Assembly (NCBI GenBank): GCA_037446115.1
Contig: JBBIJF010000007.1
Coordinates: 62,001 to 126,000, forward strand
Length of the DNA: 64,000 bases
Direction: 5' to 3'
Source: JANWXD01 sp037446115
Lineage (GTDB): Bacteria; Acidobacteriota; Terriglobia; Bryobacterales; Bryobacteraceae
Under the pieces are notes generated by a model. It worked only from the letters and a program-made list of their open reading frames with translations, did no database searches and was not told the origin of the DNA. Position 1 is the stretch's first letter. Each line of letters opens with the position of its first letter. The translations under genes and the position numbers were made by a program. Shown one piece after another: positions 1 through 8,688 of the stretch.

Positions 1-2953
1 AGCCGCGGAACGGCCTGTCCTCGGGGTCAGGGTCGATCCAGACGTAGTCGCCGTCCTCGATGCCCAGCTCCCGGGCGTCGGCCGGGTTGATATCCACGTA
101 GCCCTCGGTGACGAAGGGACTGCGCGCATCATGCCGGTAAAGATCGCCGAACGGCCCGAACAGGACCGCCACCATGTCGGTGTCGATGGGCGTGGTATGC
201 GCTCCGTGGCGGTACTTGGGCGTGTGGAAAATAAACCGGAATCCTTCTTTCAGACGCGGATGGGCGGTCCGGCGGGCCTGCTCCCAGGTGAGCACCACAT
301 TGCGGCCGCAACGCGTCTCACAGCGCAGGTCATCGCGCCGGACGCCGTAGACTTCCGGTCCGGCCGGGCGCAGGGCTTCATGAGGGGGAGCGATGATGAC
401 GTTGGGTTCGTAGAAGGTGGAATCCACCGGCTCCCGATGGACGGGGAGATTCTCGCCGGCCTCGATGAACTCGTCTTCTTCTCGATAGAATTCCAGCCGG
501 CCGCTCTTGGTGTACCAGGGCCGCGAGTCCGTGACCTGTTCATAGCCGACCACCTTGGGCGTGGTTCGGCTGAGCATCAGCGCCGGCACGCCTTCCCGGG
601 CTTTGGCTTCCAGCTCGGAAATCCGGTAACCGCGGGTGTTGGTGGAGAAGTCCAGGATGCGTTGCAGGTAGACGTCGGTGCGGCCGTCCCGGACGAATTT
701 CCAGTAGTCCCGGAAGCGCTGATCGGCGGTGAGCTCCGCCAGCTTGTCGCCCACCAGGGCGAGAACTTCAATGTCGCCGATGGTGTTGAAGATGCGCTTG
801 AGGGGCGTGCGCGGAAACACCTGGAGGAAGGGATTGGTGACCGAAGCCGTCAGGTCGGGGTGTTTGAGCTCGGCCCAGGAGTCCACGCCGAAGACGACGT
901 CGGCCCACTCGCAGGAGGCCGTCCACCACCACTCCTGCACCGCGATCATTTCGATGCGCGGCAGAACGTTGATCACGGTGTTGTAGTGCCACTTGACGTT
1001 GCCGAGAATCGAGTTGGCGTTGGCAAACCACAGCGCCTTGGTCGGCGCAGGCATGTGCGTCTTGCCTGTGAGGAGCCGGTTGCCGACCCGCAGCGGATGA
1101 TCTTCATGATTGTAGTAGTGCGCCGATTCCGGCCGCCAGTACTGGCGCGGCCGTGCGGGCTTGGCGGGATCGAGCTCAATATCGAAGGGATTCTCGTTGA
1201 TATACTGCGGCGCGCCGTTGAAAAGCGCCACGCGGTAGTTGCCCGCGTAGGAGCCCACGTTGCCGCCGACTTTGCCCACGTTGCCCGTGAGCGCAGCCAG
1301 CAGGAAAATATCCCGATCCTTGTTGTCGTTATTGAAGAACTGGTTCGGGCCCATCCCGACAGCAAACAGCGTTGTACCCGGCTGGCGGGCGATTTCACGC
1401 GCCAGGGATTCGACCGCCGGAGCGGGAGCCCAGGTCATCTCCTCAACGCTCTTGGGATCGAAGTGGGCCGCGTACTCCTTGATCAAGTCGAACACGGGCC
1501 GGCACCGCACGCGCTTGCCGCCGGCCAGCGTCACTTCCACAGCTCCTTCCAGCAGGGGATCGCCCACGGTCGAATTCTTTCCCACCATGTCCCGCGTGAG
1601 GAGTTTGGGGGAGTTCGTCGTGCGATCCCACCATACGAAGTCTCCCCACTCCAGGCGCATTTTTTCGGGGACGATGGCTTCCCGGTGAGCAGCCGGGGGC
1701 GGTTCCCGCTCGCCGTCGCGCAGCAGGCGGGTCTGCTGCAACGCCGCCGGTGCGGAACCGAGAACATCCTGCGCGCGCAGGTATTTAAGCGTATCCATGC
1801 GCACCAGGATGGGCAGGTCGGTCCATTGCTTCACGTAGGCGGCATCGTAGAGCTTGTCGCGCAGAATCACGTGAACCAGGCCCAGAGCCAGCGCTGAGGT
1901 GGTGCCGGGACGCACGACGATCACGTCATCGGCCTTGGAGGCCGTGGCCGAGTACTCGCAAGCGATGACCACCACCCTCGTTCCCTTCAGGCGCGCTTCG
2001 GTCAGCCAGTGGGAATCCGGCATCTTGGTGGTGATCCAATTCATGCCCCAGACGACCACCATGCGAGCATGCTCCACTGCGGAAAGATCAAACTCCACGG
2101 TCTGCTGTCCCGTCACCATCGGGTGACCCGGCGGCAGGTCGGTGTGCCAGGAGTAGTTGTCAAAACCCCGCCCGCCGAGCGCGCGGTCCGGACCGACGTT
2201 GCGGATCTTGGCGTCGAGCAGCGCCATGGAATTGGCCATCCGGTACAGGCCGAAGACGCGCGTGAGGCCAAGAAGCGGCATGCCGCCGCGGAACTTCAGC
2301 GTCTGGGTGCCGGCTCCCTGCGTGGCCTCGATGGTGGCCTCGTCGTAGTGCTGGGCCCGCAGCCTCCGTTTCCCCTCCTCGCCGCTATAGGTGGTGGCGA
2401 TGTTGACGAGCGCCGCCGCCACGATGCGCGCCGCTTCGTCATGTGAGACACGCACCCATTCGTCGCGGCCGCGGTTGAAGTATTTGCGCGGCGGCACGCC
2501 GTCCTTGTCGCGCGGGAAGCCGTCCTCATACCAGCGCTTGAAGCCCGCCCGGACCATGCACTGGTTGACGCGCCGGTCTCCGTAGAAGCGGCGCGTCAGC
2601 GCCAGACCCTTCTGGCAGACGCGCGGATCCCACCGGTGCGAGACCCGGTTGCCGTAGAGGTCGGTCGCCTCCCCATAGCGCATGGTGGGCCCGATCCGCG
2701 TGATCACGCCGTGGCGCACGTAGGCATTGAGCAGGCAGTTGTGCGTGTCGTTCGGCGCGCACAGGAAGACGAACTTGCTGTCGTATTTCCAAAGATCACG
2801 GTAGACCTGCTCCCAGCCGCGGCTCGGATATTGGGCCAGCGGGTTGGAGATGGCCTCCAGCCCCCAGGCCTCGCGGATGGAACTCAGGAATCCGGCCAGG
2901 CCGGAAGCGGAAAGCATGGCGAAAAAATCGCGTCGGGAAATGTCTCGGCTCAT
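1..2953 (-). CDS. NarG/NxrA-like molybdopterin oxidoreductase catalytic subunit (C-terminus beyond window)
   Basis: Partial gene: 984 codons are open from ATG 2953 to the window edge. The N-terminus has a twin-arginine signal (SRRDFF at residues 6-11, then a short hydrophobic stretch), so the enzyme should act in the periplasm. A possible FS0 cluster site reads C65-x3-D69-x3-C73-x39-C113. The segment HTDLPPGHP (Asp about 272) matches the region carrying the Mo-ligating Asp in the type II DMSO-reductase family (NarG, NxrA, SerA, PcrA). It is followed by VVVWGMNWITTKMPDSHW, the usual dinucleotide-binding segment. The start overlaps the heptaheme cytochrome stop by ATGA, making it the fifth gene of a coupled operon. 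A NarH-like beta subunit would be expected just outside the window. The substrate (nitrate, nitrite, other oxyanion or hydrocarbon) cannot be read from this sequence. Confidence 0.88.
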   Translation of the reverse strand, partial: MSRDISRRDFFAMLSASGLAGFLSSIREAWGLEAISNPLAQYPSRGWEQVYRDLWKYDSKFVFLCAPNDTHNCLLNAYVRHGVITRIGPTMRYGEATDLYGNRVSHRWDPRVCQKGLALTRRFYGDRRVNQCMVRAGFKRWYEDGFPRDKDGVPPRKYFNRGRDEWVRVSHDEAARIVAAALVNIATTYSGEEGKRRLRAQHYDEATIEATQGAGTQTLKFRGGMPLLGLTRVFGLYRMANSMALLDAKIRNVGPDRALGGRGFDNYSWHTDLPPGHPMVTGQQTVEFDLSAVEHARMVVVWGMNWITTKMPDSHWLTEARLKGTRVVVIACEYSATASKADDVIVVRPGTTSALALGLVHVILRDKLYDAAYVKQWTDLPILVRMDTLKYLRAQDVLGSAPAALQQTRLLRDGEREPPPAAHREAIVPEKMRLEWGDFVWWDRTTNSPKLLTRDMVGKNSTVGDPLLEGAVEVTLAGGKRVRCRPVFDLIKEYAAHFDPKSVEEMTWAPAPAVESLAREIARQPGTTLFAVGMGPNQFFNNDNKDRDIFLLAALTGNVGKVGGNVGSYAGNYRVALFNGAPQYINENPFDIELDPAKPARPRQYWRPESAHYYNHEDHPLRVGNRLLTGKTHMPAPTKALWFANANSILGNVKWHYNTVINVLPRIEMIAVQEWWWTASCEWADVVFGVDSWAELKHPDLTASVTNPFLQVFPRTPLKRIFNTIGDIEVLALVGDKLAELTADQRFRDYWKFVRDGRTDVYLQRILDFSTNTRGYRISELEAKAREGVPALMLSRTTPKVVGYEQVTDSRPWYTKSGRLEFYREEDEFIEAGENLPVHREPVDSTFYEPNVIIAPPHEALRPAGPEVYGVRRDDLRCETRCGRNVVLTWEQARRTAHPRLKEGFRFIFHTPKYRHGAHTTPIDTDMVAVLFGPFGDLYRHDARSPFVTEGYVDINPADARELGIEDGDYVWIDPDPEDRPFRG

Positions 2954-4662
2954 CGTGATTCCCCTTTTGCGGGCTCGAGGTGATCGCCGGCGCGCGGGCC
3001 CGCATCCCCGCCCGGCTTTTCCCAGCTCCGCAGGAACGCCACCACCGACTCGATCTCGGCAGGGCTCAGGGCCGGGCGCGCCACTGTCGGCGTCAGAAAT
3101 CCTTCCATCGGAGTGCCCTTGCGCCCGCGCTTGATGGTTTCGACCAAATAGGAGTCCGTGGCGGCCGCCAGCAGGACCGGATTGTTCAGCGCCGGGCCCT
3201 CTCCTCCTTCTCCGTTGCGCCCGTGGCAGCCGCTGCAGGCGGAGGCGAACAGCCTCCGGCCTCGCTGCGCGTCGCCTTTGACCCACCGCGGCGGCCTGCC
3301 GTCCGGCTGGTAGGCAACGCCGCCCAGCCGCCGCAAATACGCCACCACCTCGCGAATCTCTTCCGGCCGCAGGCCGCCCTCCTTTTCGCCCCACGGGGGC
3401 ATCCGCCGGCCGGGGCGGCCCTTGGTCACGGTCTGGCGGAGGAATTCATCCGAGGCGATTGCGAGAAAGTCCGGGTGGGCGTTGGCGGGAAAGCCTGCCA
3501 TCCCGGGCGCTCGCCGGCCCTGGCCGCGGGCGCCGTGGCAACCCGAACAAAACGCCCCGAAAATGGTCGCACCGTCGGCGGCGAATTCTCGCTCCCCGAA
3601 CCGCAGGGCGCGCAGGCGTTCCCTTGGCACGTAGGTGGAGGGCAGATCCCTGCGCCGCAACGAGAGGGTGTAGAGCGTCAGCAACTCGATCTGGCGTTCG
3701 GAAAGCCCCAGCGCCGGCATCTGGGAATCGGGGACCACGGATCCGGGCGAGCGGAAGTGTTCCGCCATCCAGTTGGCCAGCGTGGGCTTGCCGGGCACGG
3801 CGGTGAAATCCAGCCGGCCGGGGTCCTTCCGGCCCCCTTCGGTCAAATCCGGCCCTTCGTCGCCGCCGACGCCGCTGACTTTGTGACAGCCCAGACATCC
3901 GGACGAGTGGAAGGCGGCTTTGGCTTCCACCAGCCGCGGGGCGGCCACGCGGGTGTCAAGGAAAATGCGCAGCAGTTCGAGATCCCGCTCCGGGATCGCA
4001 GCGAACGACAGCTTCCAGGGCCCGGCGGCGGCTTCGCGGGACTTCTTCAGGTGCTTGCCGTACCATTCGCGGTCGTAACCGCTCAGGCCCACGCGCGACA
4101 AATCCGGGCCCTCCATGCCCAGGTTTGCAGGCCGCACCGTTCCTCCGCGGCCGTCCACGCGATGGCAGGCCAGGCAGTCCAGCCTCTGGAAGGCCTGCCG
4201 CGCGCGCTCGAGCAGCTCTTCATTGGGCACCCCGAGGGGCGTGTGACAGGTGCCGCATCCCGCGTAACTGAATCGCGGGGGGAGCATCGGCTCGGGCCAG
4301 AACGGCACTTCCCCGTGCGCGTCGGCTTTCTCCGTGGCCTGCCCCTGGCCGCCGTGACAAATCGTGCAGCCAAATTCGGCCGGGTCGTGAACCACAGCTT
4401 TGTGGGCCACCAAGAGGGGCGCCCCCGTGACGTTGCCTTCGCCCGGCGCCATGCTCACGTGGCAGGAGACGCAGCGGTCGCTCGTGCGGAGCGCGGGGTT
4501 TACAACTTGGCGCAACTGGACGGGGATCGGGCCTTCTTCGTTGTGGGCGGCGCGCTGGATGCGGCGCCACTCCTTGAGTAAGTGTTCCTCGACCGCCGCC
4601 CCCACCAACAGCACGAAGACCCCGAGGCTCGACACCAGCAGCAAGTACTTGTTCCTGTTCAT
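2950..4662 (-). CDS. heptaheme c-type cytochrome, membrane-anchored
   Basis: A 570-residue protein with one N-terminal membrane segment (about residues 6-24) and seven CxxCH haem c sites at about residues 64, 99, 136, 163, 256, 372 and 476. The first three are closely spaced, multihaem style. The last two sit in separate monohaem cytochrome c domains of the cbb3/class I type, each followed by Met-containing segments that could supply the sixth ligand. It lies between cytochrome b (4 bp gap) and the Mo enzyme (ATGA overlap). Inferred role: it takes the place of cytochrome c1/f in the Rieske-b module and carries electrons between that module and the periplasmic Mo subunit. Seven haems in this position is more than in an ordinary bc complex. 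Confidence 0.93.
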   Translation of the reverse strand: MNRNKYLLLVSSLGVFVLLVGAAVEEHLLKEWRRIQRAAHNEEGPIPVQLRQVVNPALRTSDRCVSCHVSMAPGEGNVTGAPLLVAHKAVVHDPAEFGCTICHGGQGQATEKADAHGEVPFWPEPMLPPRFSYAGCGTCHTPLGVPNEELLERARQAFQRLDCLACHRVDGRGGTVRPANLGMEGPDLSRVGLSGYDREWYGKHLKKSREAAAGPWKLSFAAIPERDLELLRIFLDTRVAAPRLVEAKAAFHSSGCLGCHKVSGVGGDEGPDLTEGGRKDPGRLDFTAVPGKPTLANWMAEHFRSPGSVVPDSQMPALGLSERQIELLTLYTLSLRRRDLPSTYVPRERLRALRFGEREFAADGATIFGAFCSGCHGARGQGRRAPGMAGFPANAHPDFLAIASDEFLRQTVTKGRPGRRMPPWGEKEGGLRPEEIREVVAYLRRLGGVAYQPDGRPPRWVKGDAQRGRRLFASACSGCHGRNGEGGEGPALNNPVLLAAATDSYLVETIKRGRKGTPMEGFLTPTVARPALSPAEIESVVAFLRSWEKPGGDAGPRAGDHLEPAKGESR

Positions 4663-4666
4663 GGCT

Positions 4667-6220
4667 TCAATGCCGCGGCCACTCGGCCGGGGACCAGTAG
4701 AACACCCAGTTCGGGCCTCGGAAATAGGTGCCGATCACGGTGGTCACCACGAAACCGCAGAGAAAACAGGTGAACAACGCCAGCGCTCCCGCCCGCGCGG
4801 AGTTATATCGCCGGACAATGTGCACGGAGTAGAGCGCATAAATGAGGGTGAGCACCGTAGCCGGGTTGACGAGAATCACCAGCAGTTGCGGTGCGTTCGG
4901 GAACCACTCGCGAATCCATCCGAAACGGATCGCGAGCGCCTCGACGGCCACCACGGCCGCCAGTCCGAACATCAAGGACTGAATCACCAGCCGCCGCCCG
5001 CCCGGCCCTCCAAACCACTCCGCGGTTCCCTGCTGCTCGCGATCCAGGTACGGGATCAGGCCAAGACCGACGACGACCAGCGTGGGAATGCCGATGCCTC
5101 CCATAAAGGCGGAAAACGAAACCAGCTCCTGAATCCCGAGGAAGTACCAGGGCGCCTTGGCTGGATTTTCGGGAACCAGCGGATTGGCCAATTCCTTCAG
5201 CGGAGCATCCCACAGCAGGGAGAGCGCCAGGCAGATGAAAGTCACCAGCATGAGCACGCCCAGCTCGGCGTAGAACAGGTGGGGCATCGAGGGCACAGTG
5301 TTCTCGGGCCCGTTGCCGACCGCGGGGGTGCGGCCCCGCACGATGGCCGCCAGTTGATACGTTTTGGTCGGGGCCTGTGTAAACACCGGATAGATCTCCC
5401 CGGGCGGCGGGCCCAGGCGGCGGTCCGCGTCTGCAGGCCGCGCTACGCCGCCGTCCTTGCGCACCCGCCAGAAGTGAACCGCCATCAGCAGGACCAGCAC
5501 GAGCGGGAGGATCATCACGTGGAGGATGTAGAAGCGAATCAGAGCCTCCGGCCCCACGGTGTCTGAACCGAGCAACAGCAATCGTTGCAGTCCTCCCGGA
5601 TCGAACCACTCGGTGATGCCGAGCGCATCGGTGAGCTCCCGGGGTGACTGCGCGATATTGGCGCCGATGGTTATCGCCCAGTAGGCCAGCTGGTCCCACG
5701 GGAGCAAATAGCCGGTGAACGCCAGCGCCAAGGTGGTCACCAGCAGGCCCATGCCTACCAGCCAGTTGAACTCGCGCGGCCAGCGGTAGGAGGCGGTGTA
5801 GAAGACCCGGGCCATGTGAAGGATGACGGTAACCACCATGACGTTGGCCGCCCAGCGGTGAATGTTCCGGATGAAGCGCCCGGTGGGTACGACGAAGTGG
5901 ATGTCCTTCATGGACTCGTAGGCGACGTCCGGGTAGGGCTTGTAATAGAACATCAGCAGAATCCCGGTCACCAGTGTGATCAGGAAGGCGGCTGCACTGG
6001 CGATGCCCAAGCCCAGCGTCGTGCTCCATCGCAAGGTCCACCGGTGGGTACGCACCGGGTGCAAATGTAGGAAGACATTACCGAAGACGAACAGGGAGCG
6101 CGACCGGTCAGTGATGGGTTTGCCCGTACGGAGCGCCGACTCGAGGATCCGGCGAGGCGCTTGGCGCAGGTTCTCGGCGAACTCGCGCAGCGCCGGGCGT
6201 GGCGTGACTGCCGTACTCAT
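4667..6220 (-). CDS. cytochrome b/b6 subunit of a bc-type quinol oxidoreductase
   Basis: A 517-residue integral membrane protein. The N-terminal half has haem ligand pairs NIHRW...LHMAR (H-x13-H) and ILHVM...VHFWR (H-x14-H). The latter spacing is typical of the b6 type. A C-terminal subunit IV-like part has KAPWYFLGIQE in the place of the PEWY Qo motif, so b6 and subunit IV are fused. The start overlaps the Rieske stop (ATGA at 6217-6220). With the upstream Rieske gene and the downstream heptaheme cytochrome it forms a complete quinol:cytochrome c module, dedicated by gene order to the Mo enzyme. Archaeal and some bacterial nitrate-reductase clusters likewise pair Rieske/cytochrome b genes with NarG-like subunits. 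Confidence 0.95.
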   Translation of the reverse strand: MSTAVTPRPALREFAENLRQAPRRILESALRTGKPITDRSRSLFVFGNVFLHLHPVRTHRWTLRWSTTLGLGIASAAAFLITLVTGILLMFYYKPYPDVAYESMKDIHFVVPTGRFIRNIHRWAANVMVVTVILHMARVFYTASYRWPREFNWLVGMGLLVTTLALAFTGYLLPWDQLAYWAITIGANIAQSPRELTDALGITEWFDPGGLQRLLLLGSDTVGPEALIRFYILHVMILPLVLVLLMAVHFWRVRKDGGVARPADADRRLGPPPGEIYPVFTQAPTKTYQLAAIVRGRTPAVGNGPENTVPSMPHLFYAELGVLMLVTFICLALSLLWDAPLKELANPLVPENPAKAPWYFLGIQELVSFSAFMGGIGIPTLVVVGLGLIPYLDREQQGTAEWFGGPGGRRLVIQSLMFGLAAVVAVEALAIRFGWIREWFPNAPQLLVILVNPATVLTLIYALYSVHIVRRYNSARAGALALFTCFLCGFVVTTVIGTYFRGPNWVFYWSPAEWPRH

Positions 6221-6702
6221 GACACGACCCTTGTGCCCATCGGGACCGTGACGGCTTCGTCAATGATCCATTCGCCACCCGCGGCCGCCACCTTCAGCCA
6301 GGGAAGGGGCTTGGGCGCCGGCCCTTTGATCACGCTTCCGTCGGGAGCGAAACGCGAGCCGTGACAGGGACATTCGAAGCCGGCAGCCGAAGGCCGCACG
6401 ATACAGCCCAGGTGCGTACAGACCGTCGAAATGGCGTAGACGCCCTGGGCGTCGCGGAACAGGGCCACCGCCCGTCCGGGCGGTACAAACGGCGTCTGGG
6501 GCGCCAGCGTCTCCGGCAAGCTGACCCGAAACTTCTTGCTGGGCGACGCCAACACCGCCGCTTTGGGCAGGCGCAGCATGCCGATCAGGGAAAACAGGAG
6601 CGCAGCGCCGGCCGACCAGAGCGAAGCCAGCCCCAGCAGGTCCCGGCGGGGTACTGGCTCCGGATCCAGGCGGGAGCGCGGAGTCCCGGCTCGCACGGTC
6701 AT
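6217..6702 (-). CDS. Rieske [2Fe-2S] protein
   Basis: A 161-residue protein with a possible Tat-type anchor (RRDLLG at residues 19-24 followed by a hydrophobic segment to about 43). The Rieske boxes CTHLGC (residues 95-100) and CPCHGSRF (from 111) give two Cys and two His ligands plus the disulfide pair. ATG 6702 is preferred because it forms an ATGA overlap with the upstream flavoprotein stop, the pattern seen at other junctions of this operon. An alternative ATG at 6714 would add four residues. It functions with the adjacent cytochrome b as the high-potential branch of quinol oxidation, at the periplasmic face of the membrane. Confidence 0.93.
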   Translation of the reverse strand: MTVRAGTPRSRLDPEPVPRRDLLGLASLWSAGAALLFSLIGMLRLPKAAVLASPSKKFRVSLPETLAPQTPFVPPGRAVALFRDAQGVYAISTVCTHLGCIVRPSAAGFECPCHGSRFAPDGSVIKGPAPKPLPWLKVAAAGGEWIIDEAVTVPMGTRVVS

Positions 6703-8612
6703 ACGGTCCTCCATGTGATGGTGAACAGGAAACGTTCCATGGCGATGGCATCCGCCGGACATCGCTTGACGCACAGGGCGCAGCGGATACAGCGGTCTTC
6801 GTCTTTGAGAATCGCCGAGTTCTCTTCGAGCGACGCCCCCGGTCCGAGCAGGTGTGCGACGGCGGAAGCCAGCTCTTCGCAGGGCTCCAGCTGACTGAGC
6901 GGCACGAGCTTCAGACACTGGGTGGGACAGACGTCCACACAGCCGCCGCACAGCACGCAGCGAGAGCCATCGAACACAGGCGTGACACCGCAATCGAGGC
7001 AGCGCGAAGCTTCGCGCACGGCCTGATCCCGGCCGTAGCCGATTTCGACGAGCACGTCCGGGCGTTCCAGCCGCTCCTCGGGAGGGCGCACGGGGACCGG
7101 CACGCGCCGCAGGGCCTCATATCCTCGTTCGCGGCAGTAGCGGGGCAGGACCAGGTGGGCGGTCAGCACGTCCGGCTCGAGGCTTCGTCCCGTCAGGTAG
7201 CGGTACACCGAGCGGGCGGCGGCTTTTCCGGAAGCCACGGCATCGATCAGCAGCCGCGTGCCGTGCGCCAGATCGCCGGCGACGAAGACGCCCGGCGCCG
7301 TGGTCTGCAGCGTGACGGGATCAGTCTTCGGCCAACCCGGCCGGACCAGCTCGATATCCTCGCCGCCGTCCTTCAAAAAGTCGAGCACGGGAGCCTGACC
7401 CACTGCCAGCAGCACGGTATCGCAGGGGATCGTCTGGCGGACGGCGTCGTCAAAGAGGGGCGCAAATTGCCGCCGCTCGTCGTATGCGCGAAGGCAGCGA
7501 CGGAAGATGACCCCCGTCACCTTGCCACCGCCATCCCGCAGTATTTCCAAGGGCCCCCAACCGTTGAGCCGCTCGATGCCTTCTTCATCCCCTTCGAGAA
7601 TCTCGATGGTGTCGGCGGGCATCTCCTCGAGACTCTCGAGGGACACCAGCCGGACCCGGGCTGTTTCGGGAAGGCGGGCGGCGGTGCGCGCGGTATCGTA
7701 GGCGATCTGCCGCAGCACGGTGCGCGCCACGTCGTACGCCACGTTGCCTCCGCCGATGACGACCACATCCCGGCCGATGTCCAGTCGCGAGCCGAGCGCC
7801 ACGGCCCGCAGCAGATCCACTCCGCCGTAAACCCGCGGGCCGCGCTCCCCTGGCAATCCCAGGGCCCGGGAGGACTTGGCCCCCACCGCAATGACCACCG
7901 CCGCGTAATCACGCCGCAACTGACGCAGCGAGATGTCCTTTCCGACGGTCACCCTGCAGCGGATGTCCACTCCGAGCGCTTGAATGACCGCCACTTCGCG
8001 AGCAATGAGTTCCCGCGGAAGCCGGTAGGCCGGAACGCCCACAGCCAGCATGCCCGCCGGCAGGGGCTCCGTCTCGAACACTACCGGGCGGAAACCGAGC
8101 AGCGCCAGATCGTGCGCCGCTGACAGACCGGCCGGTCCCGCGCCGATGACGGCCACCAGCTCGCCCGACGCCTTGCGGATGCGCCCTTCGACCGCGGCGC
8201 GCAGCATCGCCGCCATTTCCTCCGCATCTGCCGCGACACGCGGCACGTACGAGCGAAGCGCGTGCAGGACCTCCTCGGTAGGGCGCGTCTCAGGACCGGC
8301 CAGTTCGCAGGCGAAGCGTTTGAGAGCCCGTATGGCGACAGGGCGGTCATGAGCCACGAAATGGCCGTCGTCGTCCACCCGCGGCACTTTGCCCCGCCGG
8401 CACGCTGCCTCGCAGGGCGCCCCGCAGATCCGCCCGCAGATGGAGGCGAAGGGATTGGGGCCCCGCGCAATCAGGTAGGCTTCTTCGAAACGGCCTTCCG
8501 CAATGGCGCGTACGTAGCCGCGCGCGTCGGTGTGCACCGGACAGGCGACCTGGCAGGCGATCAGACTGCGCTGGTAGTGCTCCTCGGGAACCTGGATTTT
8601 GAGCCGCGTCAT
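6699..8612 (-). CDS. GltD-like FAD/NAD(P) oxidoreductase with C-terminal 2x[4Fe-4S] ferredoxin domain
   Basis: A 637-residue, cytoplasmic protein with no signal. The N-terminal Fe-S domain of the glutamate synthase small-subunit type has Cys motifs around residues 20-25 (CQVACP) and 58-70 (CGRICGAPCEAAC). It is followed by an FAD fold (GAGPAG) and a nucleotide-binding fold (VIGGGNVAYD). The C-terminus adds two ferredoxin motifs, CVLCGGCVDVC and CIRCALCVKRC. No glutamate synthase large subunit is present, so this is not GltD in function. As first gene of the Mo/cytochrome b operon it may connect NAD(P)H or ferredoxin to the system. Its promoter carries a CRP-type site, and the predicted 5' leader is only about 7 nt. 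Confidence 0.9.
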   Translation of the reverse strand: MTRLKIQVPEEHYQRSLIACQVACPVHTDARGYVRAIAEGRFEEAYLIARGPNPFASICGRICGAPCEAACRRGKVPRVDDDGHFVAHDRPVAIRALKRFACELAGPETRPTEEVLHALRSYVPRVAADAEEMAAMLRAAVEGRIRKASGELVAVIGAGPAGLSAAHDLALLGFRPVVFETEPLPAGMLAVGVPAYRLPRELIAREVAVIQALGVDIRCRVTVGKDISLRQLRRDYAAVVIAVGAKSSRALGLPGERGPRVYGGVDLLRAVALGSRLDIGRDVVVIGGGNVAYDVARTVLRQIAYDTARTAARLPETARVRLVSLESLEEMPADTIEILEGDEEGIERLNGWGPLEILRDGGGKVTGVIFRRCLRAYDERRQFAPLFDDAVRQTIPCDTVLLAVGQAPVLDFLKDGGEDIELVRPGWPKTDPVTLQTTAPGVFVAGDLAHGTRLLIDAVASGKAAARSVYRYLTGRSLEPDVLTAHLVLPRYCRERGYEALRRVPVPVRPPEERLERPDVLVEIGYGRDQAVREASRCLDCGVTPVFDGSRCVLCGGCVDVCPTQCLKLVPLSQLEPCEELASAVAHLLGPGASLEENSAILKDEDRCIRCALCVKRCPADAIAMERFLFTITWRTV

Positions 8613-8625
8613 CCGGGCGAATCAT

Positions 8626-8669
8626 AGTATAAGACCTGTATTTCTTGAAATCCGGTGACCGAAGTCACA
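8626..8669 (-). promoter_or_regulatory. CRP/FNR-type activator site with -10 box before the Mo-respiratory operon
   Basis: On the minus strand the palindrome TGTGA-N6-TCACC occupies 8669-8654, with its centre at 8661.5. A -10 hexamer TATACT at 8631-8626 puts transcription start near 8619-8620, so the site centre is at about -41.5 to -42.5, class II activator spacing. No convincing -35 hexamer is seen, as expected if the activator replaces it. The leader to ATG 8612 is about 7 nt with no Shine-Dalgarno. The same arrangement occurs upstream of the porin gene at 37294. Confidence 0.7.
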
Positions 8670-8688
8670 CTCCCGGACGGGACCCCAC

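Noticed and set aside
131..1897. Long plus-strand reading frame of 588 codons opposite the Mo enzyme
   Set aside because: It is antisense to a clear molybdopterin oxidoreductase; the translation is low-complexity and resembles no family. High GC creates such long mirror frames.
2980..4581. 533-codon plus-strand frame opposite the heptaheme cytochrome
   Set aside because: The minus strand carries seven CxxCH motifs and a coherent cytochrome; the plus frame has no recognisable domain.
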